A stretch of 34,463 nt of DNA from Psychrobacter sp. APC 3426 (GTDB lineage: Bacteria > Pseudomonadota > Gammaproteobacteria > Pseudomonadales > Moraxellaceae), in contig NZ_JASDCF010000030.1 of the NCBI RefSeq assembly GCF_030408035.1, positions 1-34,463 on the forward strand, written 5' to 3'. The notes under the pieces are model-generated. The model ran no database searches and was not told the DNA's origin. It saw only the letters and a program-made list of their open reading frames with translations. The number at the start of each line of letters is the position of its first letter. Positions within the stretch are counted from its first letter, which is position 1. Position numbers and translations under genes: made by a program. Positions 19,687-29,642 of the stretch are shown here, in pieces.

Positions 19687-20670
19687 ATGACGACCTTAGC
19701 AAACTACCTAAACACTCACGCTAATCATCCTGCACTTAATGACGTCATTACTACTGTCACCGATGTTGGCAAGACCATCTCTCAACTGCTCAGAAAAGGG
19801 GCTTTAGCGGACATATTAGGTGAAGCTGGTAATCAAAACGTCCAAGGCGAAGATCAAAAGAAGCTAGACGTATTGGCCAATGATTTATTATTAGATGCTT
19901 TGGCAAAAAATGCTCACTGTGCAGGCGTTGCTTCAGAAGAATTAGATGATGCCACTCCTGCCAATCCCGATGGTAGCTTATTGGTATTGTTTGACCCACT
20001 TGACGGCTCATCGAACATCGATATCAATATGGCAGTTGGAACCATTTTTTCTATCTTACCGTATCAACGCCAAGGTCAAAACAGCGAAAACAGTGACTTT
20101 TTGCAAGCCGGTAATCAACAGCTAGCCGCCGGTTATTTGCTATATGGCACCTCGACGGTATTGGCACTGACTATTACCGATAATGTTGTGATGTTTAGCT
20201 TAGACCCTGATACCAATGAGTATGTTCTTATAGAAGAAAATGTCCAAATCGATGCTGATACCAGCGAATACGCTATCAATGCTTCAAACTATCGTTACTG
20301 GCGCGCGCCGATGCAACAATATATCGACGAACTCATTGCTGGCAAAACTGGTGTTCGTGGCCGCGATTTTAATACCCGCTGGGTGGCTGCCATGGTTGGT
20401 GATGTGCATCGCATCTTATGTCGCGGCGGACTTTTCACGTATCCATTTGATACTAAAGATGCCAATAAGGCGGGCAAGCTACGCCTCATGTATGAAGCCA
20501 ATCCGATGAGCTTATTGATTGAGCGTGCTGGCGGCGCGGCAACAGACGCAGTCAATCGTATCTTAGATATAGTACCAAACGATATTCACCAACGTGTCCC
20601 TGTGGTACTTGGCAGCAGAAATGAAGTGGCGTATGTAAAAGACTTACATGTAAAGCACGCTGATAAATAA
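19687..20670 (+). CDS. fbp: Fructose-1,6-bisphosphatase class 1
   Basis: This 327-residue cytoplasmic enzyme hydrolyses fructose 1,6-bisphosphate to fructose 6-phosphate, the controlled step of gluconeogenesis. The length fits class 1. Metal and substrate residues are visible: E84-E85 in VASEELDDA and the signature [18 protein letters not shown] (101-118). [12 protein letters not shown] and [19 protein letters not shown] follow in the sugar-phosphate region. AGGA lies six bases before the ATG. The gene stands alone, 104 bases before the methyltransferase gene. Confidence 0.97.
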   Translation: MTTLANYLNTHANHPALNDVITTVTDVGKTISQLLRKGALADILGEAGNQNVQGEDQKKLDVLANDLLLDALAKNAHCAGVASEELDDATPANPDGSLLVLFDPLDGSSNIDINMAVGTIFSILPYQRQGQNSENSDFLQAGNQQLAAGYLLYGTSTVLALTITDNVVMFSLDPDTNEYVLIEENVQIDADTSEYAINASNYRYWRAPMQQYIDELIAGKTGVRGRDFNTRWVAAMVGDVHRILCRGGLFTYPFDTKDANKAGKLRLMYEANPMSLLIERAGGAATDAVNRILDIVPNDIHQRVPVVLGSRNEVAYVKDLHVKHADK

Positions 20671-20773
20671 GTCAGCCAAGCCAATCTGCTAACCGTCATC
20701 ATAAAGCACTATAATTGATAGGCCTTTATAATGACGTTTCAAACTCTCTATATCTTTCTATAAGCGATTCATT

Positions 20774-21568
20774 ATGGTAGCAAATCCCACCGAGCTTATT
20801 ACCTCAGATAAAAATACGACGGTCAAGCTGGTCAAGTCACTATTGACACAAGCTCGGCAACGTAAAAAGCAAGGCCAGACTGTGATTGAGGGTGTCCACC
20901 TTATCGATGCGGCTTTGCGTAGCGATTACCCATTTTCTCAAATACTACTGGCAGAGTCAGCGCATAACCATCCTGAAGTTCTGCAAGTTTTAACTCGACT
21001 GCCAACTTACACGCCTATCTTAACGTTATCAGACTCGTTGTATGAGAGTATTCGCAGCTTGGGTACTGGTATCGATATTATGGCGATTATCAATATACCA
21101 GCGCCTACCCTGACGACAGTAAATGAGGACTGCTTGATTCTGAATGACGTGCAGGATAGTGGCAACGTGGGCACCTTGCTACGCACCGCAGCCGCGATTG
21201 GTATACGCAATATCTTATGTACCGCTGGCACGGCTCAAGCATGGTCTCCTAAAACCCTAAGAGCTGGCATGGGTGCACAGTTTGCCCTGACTATTTATGA
21301 AGGTCTAGTCGTGCAAGACATTTTAGATTATGTGCAAACGCCGTTGTTTGCGACCAGTTCACATACTGATACGGTTATTTATCAACATGATTTAAAGAAA
21401 CCAATCGCGTGGATTATGGGACATGAAGGACAAGGTGTTTGTGACGAGCTGATGCAATGTGCCACCCCTATCGCCCTACCACAACCCAATGGTCAAGAGA
21501 GCCTTAATGTCGCTATTGCAGGCTCATTATGTTTATATGAAACCTTGCGCCAAAGAAAATATACTTAG
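20774..21568 (+). CDS. TrmH/SpoU-family RNA 2'-O-methyltransferase
   Basis: This 264-residue protein has an N-terminal RNA-binding part (KSLLTQARQRKKQGQTVIEGVHLIDAAL) and a C-terminal trefoil-knot SpoU methyltransferase domain. The three SpoU motifs are present: LNDVQDSGNVGTLLRTAAA (N and R of motif 1), IMGHEGQGV (motif 2) and PNGQESLNVAIAGSLCLYE (motif 3, with N-V-A). It should transfer methyl from S-adenosylmethionine to a ribose 2'-OH, probably in rRNA. The exact target cannot be assigned. The start lacks a clear Shine-Dalgarno. It ends at a terminator shared with etfA. Confidence 0.88.
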   Translation: MVANPTELITSDKNTTVKLVKSLLTQARQRKKQGQTVIEGVHLIDAALRSDYPFSQILLAESAHNHPEVLQVLTRLPTYTPILTLSDSLYESIRSLGTGIDIMAIINIPAPTLTTVNEDCLILNDVQDSGNVGTLLRTAAAIGIRNILCTAGTAQAWSPKTLRAGMGAQFALTIYEGLVVQDILDYVQTPLFATSSHTDTVIYQHDLKKPIAWIMGHEGQGVCDELMQCATPIALPQPNGQESLNVAIAGSLCLYETLRQRKYT

Positions 21569-21602
21569 CTTAAAACATCATAAAAAATGTTTTTGAGGTA
21601 AT

Positions 21603-21635
21603 AAAAAACCCGCTATTAAAAATAGCGGGTTTTTT
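21603..21635. terminator. Bidirectional intrinsic terminator
   Basis: Perfect 15-base-pair stem including A/T runs (core CCCGCTATT with AATAGCGGG) and a three-base loop, between the convergent methyltransferase and etfA genes. Confidence 0.92.
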
Positions 21636-21661
21636 GTACTTCATTACTTATTAAGCAACTA

Positions 21662-22594
21662 TTACACCTTACTGGTCAATTCAGGTAACGCTTCAAATAA
21701 GTCAGCTTCTAAGAAGTAATCAGCAACGCTTGCGATAGGCGCTTCTGGGTCATTGTTGATAGCAACAATAACTTTAGAGTCTTTCATACCAGCCAAATGC
21801 TGAATAGCGCCTGAGATACCAGCAGCGATATAAAGCTGCGGTGCAACGATTTTACCCGTTTGACCGACCTGCATATCGTTTGGTACATAGCCTGCATCAA
21901 CTGCAGCACGTGATGCACCAACAGCAGCGCCTAGCTTGTCAGCTAATGGCTCGATATATTTAGTGAAGTTTTCACCGTTTGCTAGTGCACGACCACCAGA
22001 AACCACAATGCTAGCTGAAGTCAATTCAGGACGATCAGACTTGGCCATCTCTTCGTTAACAAAGCTTGCTTTACCAGTCTCTTGAACATTGTCAATCGCT
22101 TCAACAGTGGCAGAACCACCTTCGCTTGCTACTGGATCAAAACCAGTTGCACGTACAGTTAATACCACTTTATCTTCTGAGGTCTTAACCGTTGCTGTTG
22201 CGTTACCTGCGTAGATAGGACGCTCAAACGTTTGCGCATCTACTACAGCAGAGATTTCTGACACCATACTAACGTCAAGCAAAGCAGCAACACGTGGCAT
22301 AAAGTTCTTACCAGTGGTCGTTGCAGCAGCGACGATGTGGCTGTAATCGCCAGCAACATCAGCAACCAACAATGCAACGTTACCTGCTAGTTGATGCTCA
22401 TACGCCGCGTTGTCAGCTAGTAAAACCTTACTAACACCTTCTGCTTTAGCTGCTTCGTCAGCGACCGCTTGTGCGCCACTACCAGCAACCAATACATGGA
22501 CGTCATCACCCATTTGCTTAGCAGCTGCGATAGTGTTCAAAGTTGCCTTTTTTAGACTGGCATTGTCATGTTCTGCATATACCAAAATTGCCAT
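21662..22594 (-). CDS. etfA: Electron transfer flavoprotein subunit alpha
   Basis: This 310-residue FAD-binding alpha subunit of ETF pairs with EtfB and carries electrons from acyl-CoA and other dehydrogenases to ETF-quinone oxidoreductase. The N-terminal MAILVYAEHDN and the C-terminal FAD domain are typical: SGGRALANGENF, GAAVGASRAAVDAGYVPNDMQVGQTGK, then LYIAAGISGAIQHLAGM and NNDPEAPI. AAGGA lies eight bases before the ATG. It lies 130 bases after etfB and is the second gene of the pair. Confidence 0.97.
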   Translation of the reverse strand: MAILVYAEHDNASLKKATLNTIAAAKQMGDDVHVLVAGSGAQAVADEAAKAEGVSKVLLADNAAYEHQLAGNVALLVADVAGDYSHIVAAATTTGKNFMPRVAALLDVSMVSEISAVVDAQTFERPIYAGNATATVKTSEDKVVLTVRATGFDPVASEGGSATVEAIDNVQETGKASFVNEEMAKSDRPELTSASIVVSGGRALANGENFTKYIEPLADKLGAAVGASRAAVDAGYVPNDMQVGQTGKIVAPQLYIAAGISGAIQHLAGMKDSKVIVAINNDPEAPIASVADYFLEADLFEALPELTSKV

Positions 22595-22724
22595 GGTTCT
22601 AATCCTTTATTTGTTCGTATTATCTATTCATGCGGTTGTTTGTGTACAAAATTATGGTTACAGCCCAAATTGAATGTATGGGTCTGAACAAATAACCTTG
22701 TACATGATATGCCGTAGCGAAGTA

Positions 22725-23474
22725 TTAGATTACTTTTGCTTCATTTTTTAGCTTATCGACCAACTCATCCACTGAACCAACTGTAATACCAGCTTTACGC
22801 TCAGCAGGTGGCACGACTTTAATAATCTCTTGCTTAGATGCCATATCAACACCAAAATCAGCTGGTGTCTTCTCATCAAGCGGCTTTTTCTTTGCTTTCA
22901 TGATGTTAGGCAATTTAGCATAACGTGGCTCATTCAAGCGCAAGTCAGTGGTGATAACTGCTGGCAAATCAAGTGCAACCGTCTGCAAGCCGCCATCGAT
23001 TTCACGAGTAACGTTTACTTTACCGCCGTCAACTTTTACTTCTGATGCAAACGTACCCTGACCGATACCCATCAATGCTGCTAACATTTGGCCTGTCTGG
23101 TTGTTGTCATCATCAATCGCTTGTTTACCCAATAGGATAATATCGGTGCTTTCGCTTTCAGCGATATTTTTAAGAATCTTAGCAACCTGTAGTGGATAAG
23201 GCTTGTCGTCAGTCAATACTAGAACACCACGATCAGCACCCAAGGCTAGAGCGGCACGGATCTGCTCTTGTGATTCTTTAGGACCAATCGAGGCAACGAT
23301 AACCTCGTCAATAACGCCAGCTTCTTTTAGACGAACGGCTTCTTCTACTGCAATTTCATCAAAAGGGTTGATTGACATTTTAGTGTTTGATAAATCAACG
23401 CCAGAGTTATCAGCTTTTACACGAACTTTTACGTTATAATCAATGACACGCTTGACCGCTACTAATGCTTTCAT
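22725..23474 (-). CDS. etfB: Electron transfer flavoprotein subunit beta
   Basis: This 249-residue ETF beta subunit binds AMP and docks with partner dehydrogenases. Family sequence: [20 protein letters not shown] at the start, [47 protein letters not shown] and the recognition-loop region near [27 protein letters not shown] lies four to five bases before the ATG. It heads the etfBA operon, and a candidate promoter lies about 95 bases upstream. The ETF-quinone oxidoreductase gene is not in this window. Confidence 0.97.
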   Translation of the reverse strand: MKALVAVKRVIDYNVKVRVKADNSGVDLSNTKMSINPFDEIAVEEAVRLKEAGVIDEVIVASIGPKESQEQIRAALALGADRGVLVLTDDKPYPLQVAKILKNIAESESTDIILLGKQAIDDDNNQTGQMLAALMGIGQGTFASEVKVDGGKVNVTREIDGGLQTVALDLPAVITTDLRLNEPRYAKLPNIMKAKKKPLDEKTPADFGVDMASKQEIIKVVPPAERKAGITVGSVDELVDKLKNEAKVI

Positions 23475-23909
23475 ACGTTCCTCGTTTGTTAATGTTATGA
23501 ATTAAAATAAATCAGTTAAGAACCAAAGGTTCATTTTTTAAACTGTCGTTCAAAATACTACTCAAGGTTAATACTGCATCAACAGAATATAATCAAAAGA
23601 ATAAGCACAAACTAAAAAATCATGCCCATCATCTTCGTTATATCTAAAATCTGCTAAAGCTAAGCCAACCGTTATTATCAGACCTACGTATCTTGCGTCA
23701 GCATAAGCCTAAGGTCAAGACAACGCCGTGAATAATGCGTCATAAATTTGTCACCATTCTATAATAAATAGTCTATAAGTGCACAATATCGACGTTTCTT
23801 ATTGCTTAATAGCCAAACCTTTTGCACCTTTATAGCATTACTGGCGCTCTATTTACTTATCATTTTGTTATTATTTCTCTCTTTTAGCAGAATTGCAGGC
23901 CCATCAATA
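23475..23909. other. etfB - DUF421 intergenic region
   Basis: 435 bases with no accepted gene. It contains the candidate etfB promoter. No terminator with a clear stem and T run was found for the DUF421 gene; an 84-codon plus-strand frame starting at 23802 runs antisense into that gene and is rejected. Confidence 0.5.
23568..23596 (-). promoter_or_regulatory. Candidate etfBA promoter
   Basis: On the minus strand TTGATT (23596-23591), a 17-base spacer and TATTAA (23573-23568) form a sigma-70-like pair with correct spacing, about 95 bases before etfB. Confidence 0.4.
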
Positions 23910-24470
23910 TTAAAATACGTTTTTATCAGACTTAATCAGCAGTTCACTATCACGGATATCATCAAACAAAGACCAATCAGGCGTGACATCATTATTTTTA
24001 ATGACACTCATATCCCCTGTTGTCTCCATAATAACGGCAAACACTTCAGTTTTTGATTTTATACCATTCTTGCGTAGCACTTCTTGAACATCACTGGTAC
24101 TCAGGTTTGCCTCAGCCAAGTTGTCCCAGAAATATTCACCATGTGCCATTACTATAATCGGTTGATTATCTATCAAAGATTTTAACGATTTCACATTACG
24201 TCTGATGAGCGAAATCAAACCTTGAATCACAAACAGTACAGCAACAGCAAACAAGCCTTGCATCAATGAGGGTGTATCTGACAATACGGTAGACGCAAGT
24301 ATACTACCAATGCCGACAGTCATTGCAAAATCGTGGCTTGACAGCTTAGAGAAGCTACGCAGTCCCATAAGACGGGTAAACAGCATCAGTCCTAGATAAA
24401 ATCCGACTGCTGATAAAGAAATTCCCAATAGTTGCTGCCAATCAATCGCGAACCACGTTTCCCATTCCAT
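23910..24470 (-). CDS. DUF421 (YetF-like) membrane protein
   Basis: This protein of about 186 residues has three N-terminal hydrophobic helices (about 12-30, 43-60 and 65-85), then a cytoplasmic domain. The DUF421 hallmarks are RLMGLRSFSKLSSHDFAMTVGIGSILAS, then KSLIDNQPIIVMAHGEYFWDNL, NLSTSDVQEVLRKNGIKS and a closing VFAVIMETTGDMSVI. Related Bacillus proteins (YetF, YdfS/YdfR) have a structured YetF cytoplasmic domain and affect spore or envelope properties; function here is unknown. ATG 24470 with AGGA six bases upstream is chosen over the GTG at 24488. Confidence 0.88.
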   Translation of the reverse strand: MEWETWFAIDWQQLLGISLSAVGFYLGLMLFTRLMGLRSFSKLSSHDFAMTVGIGSILASTVLSDTPSLMQGLFAVAVLFVIQGLISLIRRNVKSLKSLIDNQPIIVMAHGEYFWDNLAEANLSTSDVQEVLRKNGIKSKTEVFAVIMETTGDMSVIKNNDVTPDWSLFDDIRDSELLIKSDKNVF

Positions 24471-24625
24471 AAGACATCCTCGTTTCACTTTTTATCGCTC
24501 AGTACACCATTATTTGAACCACTATTGTTTCATAGCATGGTCAAGCTAATAAGTAACTCCAAACTCCGTTAATCATCACTAGCAAATAATGACACTAGTG
24601 ACTCTGTATTAGAAAATTTGAAACA

Positions 24626-24660
24626 AAAAAAGCAACCTGATGAGAGGTTGCCTTTTTTTA
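24626..24660. terminator. Intrinsic terminator of the cold-shock gene
   Basis: Seven-base-pair stem GCAACCT (24633-24639) with AGGTTGC (24646-24652), six-base loop, T run on the minus strand just after the stem. It follows the csp stop by about 115 bases; A/T runs on both sides make it possibly bidirectional. Confidence 0.85.
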
Positions 24661-24768
24661 AAGTCTAAACAGTATTTTTATTGTTTTAACAAACAAAGTA
24701 ATCAATGTCTATTGATAATCTTACTGCATCAAGCTTGCTGCAAACAGCTTACTTAATAGCAATTGAGA

Positions 24769-24981
24769 TTAGATAGCTTCGATTTGCTCAGCTTGTGGGC
24801 CTTTTTTGCCATCACCTAAGATGAACGACACTTTTTGGCCTTCGGCTAGAGTTTTGAAACCGTTACCTTGGATAGCGCTGTAGTGAGCGAATACGTCTTG
24901 TCCGCCGTTGTCTTGAGCGATAAAACCAAAACCTTTAGCTTCATTAAACCACTTTACAGTGCCTTCAACTTTATCTGACAT
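24769..24981 (-). CDS. CspA-family cold-shock protein
   Basis: This 70-residue single cold-shock domain binds single-stranded RNA/DNA and acts as an RNA chaperone. The RNA-binding motifs RNP1 (KGFGFI, 16-21) and RNP2 (VFAHY, 30-34) are intact, as is the opening [17 protein letters not shown]. The frame extends upstream to 25026, but ATG 24981 with AGGA about seven bases before it gives the standard protein. A long A/T-rich leader (about 150 bases) with a palindrome precedes it, as in cold-inducible csp genes. Whether this copy is cold-induced or constitutive cannot be told from sequence. Confidence 0.95.
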   Translation of the reverse strand: MSDKVEGTVKWFNEAKGFGFIAQDNGGQDVFAHYSAIQGNGFKTLAEGQKVSFILGDGKKGPQAEQIEAI

Positions 24982-25137
24982 AAATTTTCCTAACTCTTTA
25001 ACTGTTGGCGAGACGTGTGTCATCACCGATTAATTGATATATACCCAAATTATTTTTTGCTGAATGCAATGGTTAAAACCGCAGATCATCTTTCGATAAC
25101 TTAAGGTTATAACCTAAAATCCTTTAAGTACAAGCTG

Positions 25138-25146
25138 ATTATAACA
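25138..25146 (-). promoter_or_regulatory. Extended -10 promoter of csp
   Basis: On the minus strand TGTTATAAT is a perfect extended -10 (TGnTATAAT). It would start transcription near 25131, giving a csp leader of about 150 bases. There is no good -35 at the normal distance, which an extended -10 can tolerate. Confidence 0.55.
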
Positions 25147-25225
25147 GCTTTTCATAACAGCAACAGGCTAAATTGATGAATTTTGTAAACACTTAACATA
25201 ACTATTGCGCCTTCATATCGTTAAA

Positions 25226-25266
25226 GGATGTTTTTATAGGCTATTGATATAATGGATGTTTTTATA
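25226..25266 (+). repeat. 13-base direct repeat upstream of csp
   Basis: GGATGTTTTTATA occurs at 25226-25238 and again at 25254-25266, a period of 28 bases. It lies upstream of the predicted csp promoter. It could be a paired protein-binding site or a short duplication. Confidence 0.6.
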
Positions 25267-25371
25267 ATCCGACTCATTAAAGTAAGCTTTATGTAGTGAG
25301 AGTTACCTTATCTAATCATTAAAGATAAGTTCACGCTCACTATTTTAGCATTCATGTAACAGACAGCTATC

Positions 25372-25797
25372 TTACTGAGGTACTGGCAACCATGGTGAGC
25401 TTAATACCAATAAACACAGTGCAAAAAATATCAATGAGAATGACTGACTGTAGGCAATATACTTAGCCGGTATTACCAAGTCATTAGGAGAGTCGGGAAT
25501 GCCTTTGCGCTTGAGCAGACGTGTGCCATAAATCCACCCAAAGACAGTATAGATACTATAAGCGGCAGGCACTGCTATCGCTAATGGGGTCAGATCAATG
25601 ACATACAAAGCGACGGTAGACACAAAAAACCACGCCGTATCAAGTAATGAGCTGAACTTAAACAAGGGCGATTGAGGCAGTTTGCCGTCAGTTTTTTTGA
25701 GCATCTCCCCTTCTATCCAAATTAAAACTGCTACCACAGCGCTAAGAGTAATATATACGAATTGCGGCGTTAGCCAGTCAGGAGAAGATATTTGCAC
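25372..25797 (-). CDS. Unrecognised four-helix membrane protein
   Basis: This protein of about 141 residues is not recognised. It has four hydrophobic segments (roughly 9-28, 50-66, 70-92 and 117-136). A charged loop after the first helix contains EGEMLKKTDGKLPQ, and a basic loop RLLKRKGIPDSPNDLVIP lies before the last. The alternation and small size suggest a small inner-membrane protein of no assigned role. The frame opens at TTG 25806; GTG 25797 is preferred because AGG lies nine bases upstream, but both are weak starts. It is a single gene, 390 bases upstream of csp and on the same strand. Confidence 0.6.
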   Translation of the reverse strand: MQISSPDWLTPQFVYITLSAVVAVLIWIEGEMLKKTDGKLPQSPLFKFSSLLDTAWFFVSTVALYVIDLTPLAIAVPAAYSIYTVFGWIYGTRLLKRKGIPDSPNDLVIPAKYIAYSQSFSLIFFALCLLVLSSPWLPVPQ

Positions 25798-26142
25798 AAC
25801 ACACAACCTGTAATCTATAGAAATGAGAATAAGAAATCCAATCTCTTTGATGCTTGAGAGATTATTGGTTTCAAAAGAAAGGCCTTAAATCAGACAAAGC
25901 GTCAAACAACCTAGTAGTCTGTATAGGTCGAAGGCTCTCAGATAAAAAAGCGTTATAACAATAAAAGCCACGGCTGTTTATATGAGGCAAGAGTGACCCG
26001 TTTTCAACCAGTATCCACTATAAGGACGAATGCGGTGGAAATCTTACTCAGAGATAATCATCAAAAAACCCGTGCTATCAATCGATAACACGGGTTTTGT
26101 GTTCTATCTGAGCCATTAATTACTTAACAACTCACTCTTCAA
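25798..26142. other. Intergenic region after ilvC
   Basis: 345 bases holding the ilvC terminator (26065-26098) and, presumably, the promoter of the small membrane protein gene, which I could not assign. Nothing else was seen. Confidence 0.5.
26065..26098 (-). terminator. Intrinsic terminator of ilvC
   Basis: On the minus strand a 15-base-pair stem (core CCCGTGTTATC with GATAGCACGGG, one U·G pair), a four-base loop and a T run. It ends the ilv transcript about 45 bases after the ilvC stop. Confidence 0.9.
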
Positions 26143-27180
<1,038 letters not shown>

Positions 27181-27312
27181 TCATGGCTTGCCATGGATAG
27201 TAAACACTTATGCTGTAGCCACTATATATGAAATGGTCGCTAAGATAAGCATTCTGTTGATTTGAAATCAGTAAGGGTTAATAAAAAATCCTGTCGTTAG
27301 ATACTAAACCAC

Positions 27313-27810
27313 TTATAAGCTTAGCGTCTTTTCACCGCGTGCAATACCAATCACACCCGAGCGAACCACTTCCATAATACGTTCACGACCAATCACATCG
27401 ATGAAGCCGTCAAGCTTGGCTTTGTCACCGACGATTTGAATGGTGTAAAGGTTTGAATTGACGTCAACGATTTGGGCGCGGAAAATATCTGCACTACGTT
27501 TAATCTCTTCACGTACGCCGCCAGTTGCACGAACTTTAATCAGCATCAGTTCACGCTCGACGTGTACGTTTTCTGATAGATTAAGCACTTTAACCACTTC
27601 AATCAATTTATGCAATTGTTTGGTGATTTGCTCGATTCTTTCAGGTGACGTAATCGTCGTTACCGTTAGACGTGAAATACTTGGGTCATCAGTGGGTGCG
27701 ACGTTTAGCGTTTCGATATTGTAGCCACGTTGTGAGAACAAGCCGACTAATCGCGACAACGAACCCGCTTCGTTTTCCATCAATACCGAAATCAGATGTT
27801 GTTGTTGCAT
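27313..27810 (-). CDS. ilvH: Acetolactate synthase small (regulatory) subunit
   Basis: This protein of about 165 residues is the regulatory subunit of acetolactate synthase; it activates IlvI and gives valine feedback control. The ACT domain lies at the N-terminus: [21 protein letters not shown] and FSQRGYNIETLNVAPTDDPSISRLT. A second ACT-like half follows, with FRAQIVDVNSNLYTIQIVGDKAKLDGFID. ATG 27810 has GGGGAG eight bases upstream. The ATG shares its A with the ilvI stop (TAATG), so translation is very probably coupled. Confidence 0.97.
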   Translation of the reverse strand: MQQQHLISVLMENEAGSLSRLVGLFSQRGYNIETLNVAPTDDPSISRLTVTTITSPERIEQITKQLHKLIEVVKVLNLSENVHVERELMLIKVRATGGVREEIKRSADIFRAQIVDVNSNLYTIQIVGDKAKLDGFIDVIGRERIMEVVRSGVIGIARGEKTLSL

Positions 27811-29642
27811 TAGGTACGCTCCCCTTTTGTTAACCACATATCACGCATCGCTTGCCCAGCAATTTGCATCGGATATACATGCTCATTACGATCGACATAA
27901 ACGTCGATGAATACCAATTTATCTTTCATCGCCATGGCTTCAGCCAGTTGCGCCTCCATGGTTGCAGGATCGGTAATTTTAATCCCAACGTGACCATAGC
28001 TTTCAGCCAACTTAACAAAGTCAGGTAGTGAATTCATATAAGACTGCGCATGACGACCTTCATACAGCATGTCTTGCCACTGCTTTACCATCCCTAATTG
28101 AGCATTGTTTAGGTTTAGGATTTTGACTGGCAAATTGTATTGCAAGCAGGTTGAGAGCTCTTGGATGTTCATCTGAATAGAGCCTTCACCAGTGATACAA
28201 ACCACATCGCGCTCAGGATTGGCAAGCTTCGCCGCCATTGCGTATGGCAGCCCTACACCCATGGTACCTAGACCACCTGAGTTTAGCCATTGACCCGGCT
28301 CGTTATAAGTATAGTAAAGAGCGGCAAACATCTGATGCTGACCGACGTCACTGGTGATAATCGCATTACTATTAGTCACCTTGTCTAACGCTTGGACGAC
28401 TGCTTGTGGCTTAATGCCATTGTCAGTGCTGGTGTCATAGCGTAGGCCATGACGCGTACGCCACTCATTAATCTGTGACCACCAATCTAGTAATGCATGT
28501 TGCTCAAGCTGCTTATCATCACCGACAAGCTCTAACATATCAGTCAAGACAGACTTGACGTCACCTACGATAGGAATGTGGGCAAAAACAGTTTTTGAGA
28601 TAGAGGTAGGATCAATATCGATATGAATAATTGTCGCATTAGGACAGAATTTTTTGACGTTATTGGTCACGCGATCATCAAAGCGTGCGCCAACTGCCAA
28701 AATAACGTCTGCATGATGCATGGTCATATTGGCTTCATAAGTGCCATGCATACCGAGCATACCCAAGAACTGACCATCAGAGCCTGGGAAAGTGCCAAGA
28801 CCCATTAAGGTATTGGTCACTGGCAGATTCAAGCGATGGGCAATATCAGTCAGCTCAGCATGTGCTTTGCTCCAAACAACACCGCCGCCTGCATATACCA
28901 CAGGACGTTTGGCTGCCAACAAGGTCTCTACTGCTTTTTTAATCTGACCGCCATGGCCTTTTAATGATGGCTGATATGAACGTATAAACACCTCTTGCGG
29001 GTATTCGTAAGCGAACTTTTCGCTTGGCGCTGTCATATCTTTTGGCACATCAATTACCACAGGACCTGGACGTCCAGACTGTGCAATATAAAAAGCCTTT
29101 TTAACAATCATTGGAATTTCGCTGGCATGGCGTACTTGAAAGCTATGCTTAACGATAGGGCGTGATACCCCTACCATGTCCGTTTCTTGGAAAGCATCTT
29201 CACCGATTAGGCTACTGGGTACCTGACCTGCAATCACGACCATTGGTACAGAGTCCATAAACGCCGTTGCAATAGCCGTCACCGTGTTAGTGGCACCAGG
29301 ACCCGATGTTGCCAAGACAACACCCGTATTACCAGTTGTTCGTGAATAAGCATCGGCCATATGACCAGCTGCTTGTTCATGACGTACTAAAATATGCTCG
29401 ACCGCTTCTTGCTGAAACAAAGCATCATAAATGTGAAGAACCGCACCACCTGGGTAGCCAAAGATATATTTGACACCTTCATCAGTCAGCGATTGCACCA
29501 ACATCTCAGCGCCAGATAGCATCACAGGCTGCGAGCTGCCTTCTGCCAGACGTTGTTGCTTCTCTTCAAAATTTTTGGCTGCATGACCCGTTTGGGTATG
29601 TCCAGTCATGTTCGGACTTTGCGTGGTTTGCGTCACTGTCAT
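27810..29642 (-). CDS. ilvI: Acetolactate synthase large (catalytic) subunit
   Basis: This catalytic subunit of about 610 residues condenses pyruvate with pyruvate or 2-oxobutyrate using thiamine diphosphate and FAD. Visible: the catalytic glutamate E89 in [16 protein letters not shown], the FAD region [19 protein letters not shown], and the thiamine-magnesium motif [13 protein letters not shown] (485-497) ending in NN (512-513). The usual aspartate of GDGS is glutamate, a variant I recall from other pseudomonad-group enzymes. About 40 polar residues precede [12 protein letters not shown], longer than E. coli IlvI, and the exact start is uncertain: ATG 29642 has AAGG very close, and GTG two codons on has better spacing. 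Confidence 0.94.
   Translation of the reverse strand: MTVTQTTQSPNMTGHTQTGHAAKNFEEKQQRLAEGSSQPVMLSGAEMLVQSLTDEGVKYIFGYPGGAVLHIYDALFQQEAVEHILVRHEQAAGHMADAYSRTTGNTGVVLATSGPGATNTVTAIATAFMDSVPMVVIAGQVPSSLIGEDAFQETDMVGVSRPIVKHSFQVRHASEIPMIVKKAFYIAQSGRPGPVVIDVPKDMTAPSEKFAYEYPQEVFIRSYQPSLKGHGGQIKKAVETLLAAKRPVVYAGGGVVWSKAHAELTDIAHRLNLPVTNTLMGLGTFPGSDGQFLGMLGMHGTYEANMTMHHADVILAVGARFDDRVTNNVKKFCPNATIIHIDIDPTSISKTVFAHIPIVGDVKSVLTDMLELVGDDKQLEQHALLDWWSQINEWRTRHGLRYDTSTDNGIKPQAVVQALDKVTNSNAIITSDVGQHQMFAALYYTYNEPGQWLNSGGLGTMGVGLPYAMAAKLANPERDVVCITGEGSIQMNIQELSTCLQYNLPVKILNLNNAQLGMVKQWQDMLYEGRHAQSYMNSLPDFVKLAESYGHVGIKITDPATMEAQLAEAMAMKDKLVFIDVYVDRNEHVYPMQIAGQAMRDMWLTKGERT

Larger units (their letters stand above)
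24982..25371. other. Long csp leader and upstream region
   Basis: 390 bases without a gene. From the csp side it holds a predicted leader of about 150 bases, the palindrome AGGTTATAACCT (25104-25115), an extended -10 promoter, and a 13-base direct repeat farther upstream. Confidence 0.6.

Noticed and set aside
28176..28190. Loss of the thiamine-binding aspartate in IlvI (GEGS instead of GDGS)
   Set aside because: Glutamate keeps the acidic ligand and I recall the same GEGS form in other gammaproteobacterial acetolactate synthases, so it is not evidence of inactivation.
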